A stretch of 64,000 nt of DNA from Streptomyces sp. ERV7 (GCF_001653515.1 NZ_LYOY01000051.1:578001-642000); one strand, 5' to 3'; counted from the first letter of the stretch, positions 34,243-43,204 are shown. A program made the numbers and translations. Notes: generated by a model not told the origin, from the letters alone.

Positions 34243-34698
34243 ATGGCCCTGTGGGACCGCTTCAAGGAGTCCGCGTCGACCATGCAGACGCAGCTGCTCG
34301 CCAAGAAGAACGACCTGAAGAGCGGCGCGTTCCGGGATGCGAGCATGGCGATGTGCGCCCTGGTCGCCGCGGCCGACGGCACCGTGGACCCGTCCGAGCG
34401 GCGCCGTGTCGCGCAGCTCATCTCCACCAACGAGGTGCTGCAGAACTTCCCGGCCGACGACCTCCAGCGCCGCTTCGACGACTATCTGGACAAGCTCACC
34501 GCCGACTTCGACTTCGGCAAGGTCAGTGTGTTGCAGGAGGTCGCCAAGGCGAAGAAGAAGCCCGCCGAGGCACGCGCGGTGATCCAGATAGGCATCGTCA
34601 TCGGCGGCGCCGACGGCGACTTCGACAAGACGGAGCAGGCCGTCGTGCGCGAGGCCTGCTACGCGCTGGGCCTGGCGCCGTCCGAATTCGACCTGTAG
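34243..34698 (+). CDS. TerB-family (tellurite resistance) protein
   Basis: A 151-residue, all-helical cytosolic protein. It shows the TerB pattern: GAFRDASMAMCALVAAADGTVDPSER in the first metal-binding repeat and GADGDFDKTEQAVVREACYALGL in the second, with the acidic residues that ligate divalent metal. It is a single-domain form. A palindrome lies just upstream. It sits in the middle of the aromatic-CoA cluster, between the fusion oxygenase and the M56-BlaI pair, with no visible functional tie to them. A strong terminator follows. Confidence 0.9.
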   Translation: MALWDRFKESASTMQTQLLAKKNDLKSGAFRDASMAMCALVAAADGTVDPSERRRVAQLISTNEVLQNFPADDLQRRFDDYLDKLTADFDFGKVSVLQEVAKAKKKPAEARAVIQIGIVIGGADGDFDKTEQAVVREACYALGLAPSEFDL

Positions 34699-34718
34699 GA
34701 GCGGCTGTTCGCCGAGCG

Positions 34719-34740
34719 GGGCCGCCCGCCCGGGCGGCCC
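34719..34740 (+). terminator. Terminator of the terB-like gene
   Basis: GGGCCGCCCG (34719-34728) and CGGGCGGCCC (34731-34740) pair perfectly over 10 bp with only a 2-base centre. It lies 20 bases after the stop. It also faces the end of the convergent M56 gene. Confidence 0.65.
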
Positions 34741-34786
34741 GTCACCGCACGGTCGTCACCCGTACGGTCGCGCGCGGTGCGGTCGT

Positions 34787-35758
34787 TCACAGTACGGTCG
34801 CGGCCTTCAGCACCGTGAAGAGCGTCACGGTCGCGTTCGCCGACGCCAGCGCCGAGGCCGCCGCGCCGCCCGCGGCGGTCCACAGCGCGAGCCCGGCCGC
34901 CGTCCACGCGGGCGGCAGCGCTGGTGCCGCAGGCACCGGGCCGAGCAGCGCCGCCACCCGGCGCGGCACCGGCCCGGCCACCGCGAACCCCGCCAGTGCG
35001 GTCGCCGCGCCCCGGCCCGTCGCCGCCGGGCGCGACACCAGTGCGGCCTTGCCGATGGCCCGGGCCACCGTCCTGCGGTCACCCACCGCCCGCGCCGCGT
35101 CCTCGTCCGCCCAGCGCTCCGCGGTGTACGCCACGGCGGTGCGCAGCGGGCGCAGAAACGGGTTGGCGCGCGCCGCGAGCCCCGCCACCAGGAGGAAGCG
35201 GTGGTGGCCCGCCGTCAGATGCGCCTCCTCGTGCGCGATCAGCGCCTGCCGCTCGCGCGCGTCGAGGCTCTCCAGCATCGCGCGCGACACGACGATCCGC
35301 CCGCGCGCCCCGGCCGTACCGCGCCCGCCCGGCAGCGCGTACGCATAGGCCCGGGCGTCGTCCGGCAGCACGGCCAGCCTGCCCTCGGAGGCGGGCAGCC
35401 CGGCCAGTGCCCGGGCCGCGCGTGTGCGCACCCGCCGGTGCAGCCACACCAGGTGCGCGCACGCCCCGGCGACCGTAACCAGGAGCGGGATCGCCGCCCG
35501 GCCCACCACCTCGTCGTACGGCAGCACCGCCCGCACCTCGGGGTCGGCCCACGCGTCGGGCAGCGGATTGCCCGGCAACTGCGCCGTGCCCACCACCATC
35601 AGCAGCATCAGGCACAGCGTGCTGCACACGGCGAGGACGCCGCCGACCGCCGCGAGCAGCCAGGTCGCCGCGCGGGGATGCAGCTGCTGCTCGGCCAGCC
35701 GGGCGATCGGCCAGGCGGTCAGCGGCAGGACGAGCGGCAGAAAGACGAACACACCCAC
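34787..35758 (-). CDS. M56-family membrane metallopeptidase (BlaR1/MecR1-like, without sensor domain)
   Basis: A 323-residue protein starting with GTG at 35758. Hydrophobic segments lie near residues 2-20, 33-55, 88-105 and 250-320. The zinc site HEEAH (in ALIAHEEAHLTAGHH) near residue 176 fits the M56 family; BlaR1 uses it to cleave its partner repressor. The beta-lactam-binding sensor domain of true BlaR1 is absent. It follows the BlaI gene by 4 bp, so it is the protease half of a BlaI-M56 pair. What it senses is unknown. Confidence 0.88.
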   Translation of the reverse strand: MGVFVFLPLVLPLTAWPIARLAEQQLHPRAATWLLAAVGGVLAVCSTLCLMLLMVVGTAQLPGNPLPDAWADPEVRAVLPYDEVVGRAAIPLLVTVAGACAHLVWLHRRVRTRAARALAGLPASEGRLAVLPDDARAYAYALPGGRGTAGARGRIVVSRAMLESLDARERQALIAHEEAHLTAGHHRFLLVAGLAARANPFLRPLRTAVAYTAERWADEDAARAVGDRRTVARAIGKAALVSRPAATGRGAATALAGFAVAGPVPRRVAALLGPVPAAPALPPAWTAAGLALWTAAGGAAASALASANATVTLFTVLKAATVL

Positions 35759-35762
35759 CGCG

Positions 35763-36149
35763 TCAGTCCCCGGTCTCCGCCTCGGCGCCGTCGAGGAGCG
35801 TACGCAGCAGCCGCTCGTCGTCGGGCGAGAGGGCGGTGACGAAGCTGGCCAGCACCGCGCCCCGGTCCGGTTCGCCGTCCAGCACCTTGCGCATCCGCAG
35901 CGCGGCGAGCCCGGCCTCGTCGGCCGGCGTCCACACGAAGGAGCGCCCCGCGCGCTCCCGGGTCACCGACTGCTTGGCGTGCAGCCGCGACAGGATGGTC
36001 ACGACGGTGGTGTACGCGAGCGCTCCGCCGATCCGCTCCCGCACCCAGCCGGCGGTCACCGGCCCCGCCGCGTTCCGCAGCTCCGCCAGGACCTGGGCCT
36101 CCAGCTCGCCCTGCCCCCGTCTGCGGGCGCGCCTGTCCTCATCCGTCAC
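35763..36149 (-). CDS. BlaI/MecI/CopY-family repressor
   Basis: A 128-residue protein. Residues 15-85 form the winged helix-turn-helix of the Penicillinase repressor family (ELEAQVLAELRNAAGPVTAGW, AYTTVVTILSRLHAKQSVTRER), followed by the helical dimerisation end. It is expected to be released from DNA when the M56 peptidase cleaves it. Candidate targets are its own operon and the palindrome at 34197. It lies 33 bp downstream of the PaaX gene on the same strand, so read-through from that unit is possible. Confidence 0.92.
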   Translation of the reverse strand: MTDEDRRARRRGQGELEAQVLAELRNAAGPVTAGWVRERIGGALAYTTVVTILSRLHAKQSVTRERAGRSFVWTPADEAGLAALRMRKVLDGEPDRGAVLASFVTALSPDDERLLRTLLDGAEAETGD

Positions 36150-36182
36150 TTCGTCATCCTACTGAGGGGGCGGGCGCCTCCG

Positions 36183-37013
36183 TCAGGCCTCGCCCTCCCG
36201 CCGTACGAACCCCGCCCCCGCGTCCCGCAGCCGGGCGTGCAGCCGGCGGAACACCTCGGCGGAGCGCTCGCCCGGCCAGTCGGGCGGCAGCAGGGCGGAG
36301 GGCAGGCCCGGGTCCGCGTACGGCAGCCGGCGCCAGGAGTCCAGGGCGAGCAGATAGTCCCGGTAGGCATCCTCGGGCGACACCTCGGCCGGCGACTGGG
36401 TCCGCGCCTCCCAGGCCCGCAGCGCCGGCTCGTGCAGCCCCAGGAACTCGTCGTGCTGCTTGGCGATCGCCGTCAGGTCCCACCACCGGGCGACCGCCTC
36501 GGCCGTCGGCGCGAAGCCCAGGTGCTCGCCCCGGAACAGGTCGACGTACGGGGCGAGTTGGAGCCGTTCCAGGGTGTGCCGCGTCTCGTCGTACAGCCGC
36601 GCCGGGGCGATCCACACGCCGGGCGCCGCCGTGCCGAAGCCGAGCCCCGCGAGCCGGGAGCGCAGCACATGGCGCTTGTTGCGCTCCGACTCGGGGACCG
36701 AGAAGACGGCCAGGACCCAGCCGTCACGCGCGCGTGGCCGCGCGTGCGGGTAGATACGGCGGTCGCCGTCGTCGAGGAGCTGGCGCGCGTCGGCGGACAG
36801 CGCGTACCCGGCGGCGCCGCTCGCGGTGCGCTCGGGCACCAGGAGTCCGCGCCGTTTGAGCCGGGAGACCGACGACCGTACGGAGGGCGCGTCCACGCCC
36901 ACGGCGGCGAGCAGGCGGATGAGCTCGGCGACCGCGAGGGAGCCGGCCGTCTCGCGCCCGTACGCGCCGTAGAGGGTGACGATCAGGGATCGGGGGGTGT
37001 GCTGCTCGGCCAC
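36183..37013 (-). CDS. PaaX-family transcriptional repressor
   Basis: A 276-residue regulator. The first 70 residues are the PaaX winged helix (LIVTLYGAYGRETAGSLAVAELI, VRSSVSRLKRRGLLVPE), followed by the ferredoxin-like middle domain (VLAVFSVPESERNKRHVLRSRL) and the PaaX C-terminal helices. PaaX of E. coli responds to phenylacetyl-CoA, and other members to other aryl-CoA esters. It follows the aryl-CoA ligase by 4 bp in one operon, so the product of that ligase is the obvious inducer. It likely also acts on the divergent acyl-CoA dehydrogenase promoter at 38770-38974. Confidence 0.92.
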   Translation of the reverse strand: MAEQHTPRSLIVTLYGAYGRETAGSLAVAELIRLLAAVGVDAPSVRSSVSRLKRRGLLVPERTASGAAGYALSADARQLLDDGDRRIYPHARPRARDGWVLAVFSVPESERNKRHVLRSRLAGLGFGTAAPGVWIAPARLYDETRHTLERLQLAPYVDLFRGEHLGFAPTAEAVARWWDLTAIAKQHDEFLGLHEPALRAWEARTQSPAEVSPEDAYRDYLLALDSWRRLPYADPGLPSALLPPDWPGERSAEVFRRLHARLRDAGAGFVRREGEA

Positions 37014-37017
37014 GTGA

Positions 37018-38769
37018 TCACTCTAGGGCCCGCAGCCGGAAGCGCTGCAGCTTGCCGGTCGGCGTCCGGGGGAGGGCGTCCAGGAAGACGACCTCGCGCG
37101 GGCACTTGTACGGGGCGAGTTCGGCCTTCACATGGTCGCGCAGCAGCCCGGCCGTGGCCTCGCCGCCCACCATCCCGTCGCGCAGTACGCAGTACGCGAC
37201 GACGACCTGTCCGCGCGCCTCGTCGGGGCGGCCGATCACGGCGGTCTCCACGACGTCGGGGTGGCGCATCAGGGCGTCCTCCACCTCCGGGCCCGCGCCC
37301 ACCATCCCGTCGCGCAGTACGCAGTACGCGACGACGACCTGTCCGCGCGCCTCGTCGGGGCGGCCGATCACGGCGGTCTCCACGACGTCGGGGTGGCGCA
37401 TCAGGGCGTCCTCCACCTCCGGGCCCGCGATGTTGTACCCGGCCGAGATGATCATGTCGTCGGCGCGGGCGACATAGCGGAAGTAGCCGTCGGGCTCGCG
37501 CACATAGGTGTCGCCGGTGAGGTTCCATCCCCCTTGGACGTACTCCGACTGGCGGGGGTCGGCCAGATAGCGGCAGCCGACCGGACCGCGCACCGCGAGC
37601 AGACCGGGCTCGCCGTCCGCCACCGGCTGACCCGAGGCGTCGACCACGCGCGCGTGCCAGCCGGGCACCGGCTTGCCCGTGGCGCCCGGTCTGATCTCGT
37701 CGTCCGCCGCCGAGATGAAGATGTGCAGCAGCTCGGTGGCGCCGATGCCGTTGATGATGCGCAGGCCGGTGCGCTCGTGCCAGGCGCGCCAGGTCGCGGC
37801 GGGCAGGTTCTCCCCGGCCGACACACAGCGCCGCAGCGCCCCCACGTCGTACCCGTCGAGCTCCTCCAGCATCGCCCGGTAGGCGGTCGGCGCGGTGAAC
37901 AGGACGGAGACCCGGTGCCGGGCGAGCGCGGGCAGCAGCTGCTTGGGGCCCGCCTGTTCGAGCAGCAGCGAGGAGGCGCCCGCCCGCATCGGGAAGATCA
38001 CCAGGCCGCCGAGGCCGAAGGTGAAGCCGAGCGGCGGGCTGCCCGCGAAGACGTCGTCGGGCCGGGGGCGCAGCACATGCCGGGCGAAGGTGTCCGCGAT
38101 GGCCAGCACGTCCCGGTGGAAGTGCATACAGCCCTTGGGGCGGCCGGTGGTGCCCGAGGTGAACGCGATCAGGGCGACGTCGTCCGCCGCCGTCGCCACG
38201 GCCGTGAACGGCTCCCTGGCCGTGGGCGCGTCGGCCAGGCGCAGCAGGTCGTCGGCCGTGCCGCCGCCGTACGGGGTGATGCGCAGCCCCGGCACAGCCG
38301 CCTTCTCCAGGTCCTCCAGCGAGCGCGCGTCGCACAGGGCGTGCCCGATCCGGCCCAGCTCGCAGATGGTGGCGAGCTCGTGCGGCCGCTGCTGGGCGAG
38401 TACGGTGACGGCCACCGCGCCCGCCTTCATCACCGCCAGCCAGCAGGCGGCCAGCCACGGCGTGGTGGACCCGCGCAGCAGCACCCGGTTGCCGGGGACC
38501 ACACCGAGCCCGGTGGTGAGTGCGTGGGCGATCCGGTCGACCCGGGTGCGCAGCTCGCCGTACGTCCACGGGGCGTCCTGCGTCGTGCGGAAGACGGGAC
38601 GGTCCGCGCCGAACCGCTCGATCGTGCGGTCCAGGAGCTCGGCGCCGCAGTTGAGCCGCTCGGGATAGCGCAGCTCAGGGAGGTCGAAGACCAGTTCCGG
38701 CCACTGATCGGCGGGCGGCAGATGGTCGCGGGAAAACGTGTCGGCATGCGCTGAGGTCTTCAGCTCCAT
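37018..38769 (-). CDS. Benzoate/2-aminobenzoate-CoA ligase family protein with internal tandem duplication
   Basis: A 583-residue ANL-superfamily ligase. The P-loop IAFTSGTTGRPKG near residue 175, the GIGATELLH motif and the C-terminal PTGKLQRF lysine fit the benzoate-CoA ligase group, whose members run near 540 residues. The extra length is explained by a perfect 44-residue in-frame repeat (GPEVEDALMRHPDVVETAVI to RDGMVG, twice) in the mobile C-terminal subdomain, encoded at 37164-37429. The duplicated part contains the hinge-adjacent A8-like segment, so activity may be changed or lost. It forms an operon with the PaaX gene. It would form salicylyl- or 2-aminobenzoyl-CoA for the oxygenase at 31817. 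Confidence 0.9.
   Translation of the reverse strand: MELKTSAHADTFSRDHLPPADQWPELVFDLPELRYPERLNCGAELLDRTIERFGADRPVFRTTQDAPWTYGELRTRVDRIAHALTTGLGVVPGNRVLLRGSTTPWLAACWLAVMKAGAVAVTVLAQQRPHELATICELGRIGHALCDARSLEDLEKAAVPGLRITPYGGGTADDLLRLADAPTAREPFTAVATAADDVALIAFTSGTTGRPKGCMHFHRDVLAIADTFARHVLRPRPDDVFAGSPPLGFTFGLGGLVIFPMRAGASSLLLEQAGPKQLLPALARHRVSVLFTAPTAYRAMLEELDGYDVGALRRCVSAGENLPAATWRAWHERTGLRIINGIGATELLHIFISAADDEIRPGATGKPVPGWHARVVDASGQPVADGEPGLLAVRGPVGCRYLADPRQSEYVQGGWNLTGDTYVREPDGYFRYVARADDMIISAGYNIAGPEVEDALMRHPDVVETAVIGRPDEARGQVVVAYCVLRDGMVGAGPEVEDALMRHPDVVETAVIGRPDEARGQVVVAYCVLRDGMVGGEATAGLLRDHVKAELAPYKCPREVVFLDALPRTPTGKLQRFRLRALE
37164..37429. repeat. Perfect 132-bp direct tandem duplication within the CoA ligase gene
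   Basis: Bases 37164-37297 recur unchanged at 37296-37429 (134-bp identity with a 2-base overlap, period 132). The period is a multiple of three and keeps frame. Flanking bases differ. Identity is complete at every position I compared, so the event is very recent or the copy is an assembly artefact. Confidence 0.95.
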
Positions 38770-38974
38770 ACGGGATCGCCCCCTTGTCGCATCTGGAGCG
38801 TATCGTTTGGATGACGGCAGTCAACGGTTCGCGATAAGAGCAGGTTCAACGAGTCGGGCCCACAGGTCGGTTCGGACGTCGGGTTCATGACTCGTCCGGC
38901 TCGGGATCCGGGAGTCGGTGGACGGAACACGGCGGGTGCACAGCGAGACTGGACGCGACACGAGAGGGGCCGCC

Positions 38975-40084
38975 ATGCCCGCATTCGCGCTGGAGCCGGA
39001 GCAGCGGGAGTGGTGCGCGCGACTGCGCGCCACCGCCGCGGAACAGCTGCGTCCTCTTGCGGACAAGGGTGACCCGGGACGCGTGAACCGGCCACTCGTC
39101 GCCGCCCTCGGCGAGCTCGGCCTCCTGGAGCGGCTGTTCACCTCGGGCGCGCTCGACCTCTGTCTGATGCGCGAGGCGCTGGCGTACGCGTGCACCGAGG
39201 CGGAGACCGCGCTCGCCCTCCAGGGGCTCGGCGCCCGCCCCGTCGCCGCGCACGGCACCGAGGCGCAGCGCACCCGCTGGCTGCCCGAGGTCACCTCGGG
39301 GCGGGCCGTGGCGGCCTTCGCGCTGAGCGAGCCGGACGCGGGATCCGACGCGGCCGCCCTCGCCCTCAAGGCCGAGCCGGGCGACGGCGGCTGGCGCCTC
39401 AGCGGTGAGAAGTGCTGGATCTCCAACGCCCCCGAGGCCGACTTCTGCACCGTGTTCGCCCGGACCACCGAGGGCGCCGGGGCGCGCGGCGTCACCGCCT
39501 TCCTGGTCCCCGCCGACCGGCCGGGGCTGAGCGGCACCGCCCTCGACATGCTCTCCCCGCACCCGGTCGGGACGCTCGTCTTCGACGGGGTGTGCGTCGG
39601 CCCCGGCGACGTCCTGGGCGAGCCCGACCGGGGCTTTCGCGTCGCCATGGGCACGCTGAACCTGTTCCGGCCGAGCGTCGGCGCCTTCGCGGTCGGCATG
39701 GCGCAGGCGGCCCTTGACGCGACCGTCGCGCACACCGCGCGCCGCACCGCGTTCGGCGGCCCGCTCAAGGACCTCCAGGCGGTCGCCCACCAGGTCGCCG
39801 AGATGGCGACCCGCACCGAGGCGGCGCGCCTGCTGGTCTACGCGGCGGCCGCCGCGTACGACAGGGGGGAGCCGGAGGTCCCCAAGTGCGCGGCGATGGC
39901 GAAGCTGCTCGCCACGGAGACCGCGCAGTACGTGGTCGACGCGGCCGTCCAGCTGCACGGCGCGCGGGCGCTGCGCCGGGGTCATCTGCTCGAACACCTC
40001 TACCGCGAGGTGCGCGCGCCGCGGATCTACGAGGGCGCGACCGAGGTGCAGCGCACGATCATCGCGAAGGAGCTGTACCGATGA
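38975..40084 (+). CDS. Acyl-CoA dehydrogenase
   Basis: A 369-residue FAD enzyme starting at the ATG at 38975 behind GAGAGGGG. The family segments are present: FALSEPDAGSDAAAL near residue 110, CWISNAPEADFCTVFAR near 142, FGGPLKDLQAVAHQVAEMA near 255, and the C-terminal QLHGARALRRGHLLEHLYRE with RIYEGATEVQRTIIAKELY. The catalytic base is normally a glutamate in the YEGTSEIQ-type segment; here YEGATEVQ keeps it. It is coupled by ATGA to the RidA-like gene and diverges from the ligase, fitting a beta-oxidation-like step on a ring-derived acyl-CoA. Confidence 0.92.
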   Translation: MPAFALEPEQREWCARLRATAAEQLRPLADKGDPGRVNRPLVAALGELGLLERLFTSGALDLCLMREALAYACTEAETALALQGLGARPVAAHGTEAQRTRWLPEVTSGRAVAAFALSEPDAGSDAAALALKAEPGDGGWRLSGEKCWISNAPEADFCTVFARTTEGAGARGVTAFLVPADRPGLSGTALDMLSPHPVGTLVFDGVCVGPGDVLGEPDRGFRVAMGTLNLFRPSVGAFAVGMAQAALDATVAHTARRTAFGGPLKDLQAVAHQVAEMATRTEAARLLVYAAAAAYDRGEPEVPKCAAMAKLLATETAQYVVDAAVQLHGARALRRGHLLEHLYREVRAPRIYEGATEVQRTIIAKELYR

Positions 40085-40479
40085 GCCTCCACCGGGTGAA
40101 CCCCGCCGAGCTGTCCCCGCCCACCGGTTTCAGTCACGCCGTCACCGCCACCGGCAGCCGGCTGGTCTTCCTCGCCGGGCAGACCGCGCTCGACGCCGAC
40201 GGCAAGGTGGTGGGAGAGACGCTGCCCGAGCAGTTCCGGACCGCGCTCACCAACCTCCTCGCCGCGCTCGCCGCGGCCGGGGGCACTCCGGCGGATCTGG
40301 CCCGGGTCACCGTCTACACCACGGACGTCGCCGAGTACCGCGCCCAGGCCCATGAACTCGGCCTCGTCTGGCGCCGGCTGGCCGGACGCGACTACCCGGC
40401 GATGGCGGTGATCGGCGTGGTGCGGCTGTGGGACGAGCAGGCACGCGTGGAGCTGGACGGGTTCGCGGTGCTGGACTGA
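40081..40479 (+). CDS. RidA/YjgF-family protein without the deaminase arginine
   Basis: A 132-residue protein whose ATG overlaps the acyl-CoA dehydrogenase stop. The fold is the RidA alpha/beta type (LVFLAGQTALDADGKVVGE, LARVTVYTTDVAEYRAQ). The catalytic arginine of true RidA imine/enamine deaminases lies in a PAR(S/T) motif, whereas here the equivalent is YPAMAVIGVVRL, so it belongs among the Rid groups that lack it. The linkage is still suggestive. If the pathway substrate is 2-aminobenzoyl-CoA, the reduced ring product is an enamine that must lose ammonia. Confidence 0.88.
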   Translation: MSLHRVNPAELSPPTGFSHAVTATGSRLVFLAGQTALDADGKVVGETLPEQFRTALTNLLAALAAAGGTPADLARVTVYTTDVAEYRAQAHELGLVWRRLAGRDYPAMAVIGVVRLWDEQARVELDGFAVLD

Positions 40480-40631
40480 CGGCGGCCGGCAGCCATCGGG
40501 GGACGGCCCTTGACCGACAGCCCCTGGCCGACAGTCGTCGGCGCAAAGACAACTACGGGCAAATCCCGGCTGATCGTTAGCAACTGACCCACCCCGAAGT
40601 GACGGCCGGGGAAATAGGGGCTGCACAAGTC

Positions 40632-40660
40632 TTGTCAGTGCAATTTCACATTACTATGTT
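40632..40660 (+). promoter_or_regulatory. Housekeeping-type promoter for the collagenase
   Basis: TTGTCA (40632-40637) and TATGTT (40655-40660) are separated by 17 bases, close to the vegetative consensus, in an AT-rich spot unusual for this DNA. It lies 177 bases before the collagenase start. The rest of the 357-base gap 40480-40836 holds no gene and no other clear signal. Confidence 0.6.
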
Positions 40661-40836
40661 ACAGCTCACAGCTGCGGCCCAATCAGTTCCCCAAGTGCCG
40701 TACGGAGCAGGGTAATTCGCCCCTTTTCTTTCGGGACGGTTTCGCCGCACCCCCGCTCCAGGGGCCGCAGCCGCACCACGCGCATCCCCGCACCGCCGCG
40801 CCACCCCCCAAGTCACCTCCCACACAGGAGCTTTCG

Positions 40837-43194
40837 GTGTCCCAGCTCAGATCCGCGCGCAAGCCGCTGCTCGCCGCCGCCGTCGCGGCGACCCTGCTCG
40901 TCACCGCAGGGCAGGCCGCCCAGGCCGCGCAGGCGCCGCACCCCGCGAAGGCCGACGCCTCGCAGGCGCTCCCCGCCTCCCTCGCCGCGCGGCCCACGCC
41001 GCCCGCGAACCCGGGCGCGAACCCCTTCGACCAGGTGGACCACCTCGCCAAGGCACCCAAGCAGACGGCCCGTCAGCTGCCCGCGCCCGGTGGGCAGCAG
41101 GAAGGCCGAATAGCAGGGCCGCAGACCCGCGCGGTCGTCCCGGCCGCCCACTCCGCACTGCGCGCCGCCGGGGTCGCGTGCACCCTCGACGGCATCACCG
41201 GGCTGAGCCCGGAGGGGCTCGCCGACTTCCTCACCGACCCGGCCGTCACCGCCGACGGCTGTCTGCGCGGCCTCGTCTGGACCTGGGACGCGCGCCTCGC
41301 GCCGGTCATGTCCGACGCCCATGTGCAGGCCGTCGCCCACCGCGCCACCAGCCTCGCCGCGTCCCACGACGGCAAGAACGGCAGCCATCTGCTGGAGCTG
41401 TTCACCTATCTCCACGCGGTCGCGTTCCAGGACTACTCGCACGGCGAGATAGACGTCACCGACCAGCCCACGGTCGACGCGATGCGGGGGGCCGTCGCCG
41501 CCCTCGGCTCCGCCGCGCGCACCTTCGACGTCACCCCGCAGAACGCCCAGACCCTGCGCGAGGCGCTCTACGCGGCGAGCGCGCCGGGCCTGCGCCAGCA
41601 CCAACTCCCGCTGATCAAGCGGGCCCTGGCGACCATGGCGCCGGGCACCCCGACCGCCACCAGCAAGGACTGGGCCGGTGCCGCGCTCGCCGCGCTCTCC
41701 GTCAACTACCTCGGCGTCTACCCGGGCAACAAGGACACCGCGTTCCAGGCCGCCGCGGCCGCCGACCCCGCCTACCGCGCCGCCTTCCGCGTCTTCTCCG
41801 GCTACACCCACCTCAAGGGCACGGACAACGCCTGGGTGGCCCGCGACGCGCTGTCGGAGTACGGCCGCTTCGGCCAGATCGACGCCGTCAAGAGCCAGAT
41901 CGTCCCCGACCTCGGCACCCTGCTGCCGACCACGGCGACGAACTTCGGCAAGCTGAGCGCCCCTTGGCTGTCGCTCGCGAGCTGGCTGAACGTCTACGGC
42001 CAGTGCGCCCCGTACAACGTGTGCAAGGACCAGATCGAGAACCAGCTCTTCACTCACACGTATACCTACGACAACGGCGCCATCCAGGTCCGCACCGCCC
42101 TCGACAAGGCCACCATCGACCAGCTCTACTACGCGAGCAAGCAGGTCAAGTCGCAGTTCTTCCGGGTGCTCGGGACCGACAAGCCGCTCGCCGGAGACCC
42201 CAACACCACCCTGCACATCCACCTGTACGCCTCGCGCGCCGACTACGAAGTCTACCAGCCGTTCCTCACGGGGTACTCCACCAACAACGGCGGGATGTAC
42301 ATCGAGGAGGGCGCGACCTTCTACACCTACCAGCGCCGGGTGCCGCAGGACTCCTCGCTCACCCTCGAAGAGCTCTTCCGGCACGAGTACACGCACTACC
42401 TCAACGGCCGCTGGGCGGTGCCCGGGACGTTCGGCCAGGGCCCCTGGTACACCGGCGACCGCACCACCGCGATGGACGAGGGGACGGCCGAGTTCTTCGA
42501 CGGCGGGACCCGGGACGACGGCATCGCCGTACGCAAGTCGCTCGTCAAGGGCATCATCAACGACACGGCGGGCGGCGGCCCCCGTATGTCGGTCAACCAG
42601 TTGCTGCACGCCACGTACGACGGCGACGGATTCCGCTTCTACAACTACGCGGGAACCTTCTTCGAGTTCCTGTGGAACGAGCGCCCCTCGCTGCTGCGGG
42701 AGATGTACGCGAACCTGCGGGCGAACGACCCGGCCGGCTTCGACGCCTGGCGCGACCGGATGGGCCGGGACGCGGGTCTGCAGAAGGCGTACGACACGTT
42801 CCTGGACGAGCAGATCGCCAAGGTCGACACGCTCTTCGTCCCCAACACCACGTACACGCCCAACGCCAAGCTGCGCTACTCCCGCGCCTCGGACGTCCGC
42901 GCGGCCTTCGCCAAGGCCACCTCCAGCAACCCGGACTGCGTCGACAACGGCGCCCCCGGCTACCACCGCTTCATCTGCACCGGCAAGATCACCGCGCGCC
43001 TCGGGGACGCCAACGACGCCGACCAGGTCTTCCAGGACATGTCCGAGACCGTCGACTACTTCCTCCTGGGCCGGGCCGAGAGGGGCGGCAACAACCTGGC
43101 CGACATGAACTGCTCCTTCGGGGCGGTCGACATCTGGGCCGACAAGACCGGCGGAACCTCCAGTTACACCTGTGAGGGCCCGCTGCGCAGCTGA
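40837..43194 (+). CDS. Secreted M9-family collagenase
   Basis: A 785-residue exported metallopeptidase starting with GTG at 40837, behind CAGGAG. Residues 1-33 are a signal peptide (KPLLAAAVAATLLVTAGQAAQA). An activator domain of helical repeats (residues 95-380) precedes the peptidase domain. The zinc motif HEYTH is at residues 516-520, and E548 (DEGTAEFF) is the third ligand, at the 28-residue spacing seen in clostridial collagenase. The collagen-binding and PKD repeats of clostridial enzymes are absent; the C-terminus is a short extra domain with a cysteine pair. Likely it degrades extracellular collagen or gelatin. No neighbour explains its regulation. Confidence 0.93.
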   Translation: MSQLRSARKPLLAAAVAATLLVTAGQAAQAAQAPHPAKADASQALPASLAARPTPPANPGANPFDQVDHLAKAPKQTARQLPAPGGQQEGRIAGPQTRAVVPAAHSALRAAGVACTLDGITGLSPEGLADFLTDPAVTADGCLRGLVWTWDARLAPVMSDAHVQAVAHRATSLAASHDGKNGSHLLELFTYLHAVAFQDYSHGEIDVTDQPTVDAMRGAVAALGSAARTFDVTPQNAQTLREALYAASAPGLRQHQLPLIKRALATMAPGTPTATSKDWAGAALAALSVNYLGVYPGNKDTAFQAAAAADPAYRAAFRVFSGYTHLKGTDNAWVARDALSEYGRFGQIDAVKSQIVPDLGTLLPTTATNFGKLSAPWLSLASWLNVYGQCAPYNVCKDQIENQLFTHTYTYDNGAIQVRTALDKATIDQLYYASKQVKSQFFRVLGTDKPLAGDPNTTLHIHLYASRADYEVYQPFLTGYSTNNGGMYIEEGATFYTYQRRVPQDSSLTLEELFRHEYTHYLNGRWAVPGTFGQGPWYTGDRTTAMDEGTAEFFDGGTRDDGIAVRKSLVKGIINDTAGGGPRMSVNQLLHATYDGDGFRFYNYAGTFFEFLWNERPSLLREMYANLRANDPAGFDAWRDRMGRDAGLQKAYDTFLDEQIAKVDTLFVPNTTYTPNAKLRYSRASDVRAAFAKATSSNPDCVDNGAPGYHRFICTGKITARLGDANDADQVFQDMSETVDYFLLGRAERGGNNLADMNCSFGAVDIWADKTGGTSSYTCEGPLRS

Positions 43195-43204
43195 CGTCCG
43201 CTCT

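Noticed and set aside
38801..38836. TATCG...CGATA spaced repeat in the ligase/dehydrogenase divergent promoter as a PaaX operator
   Set aside because: The arms are only 5 bp with 26 bases between them, too weak to claim without comparison.
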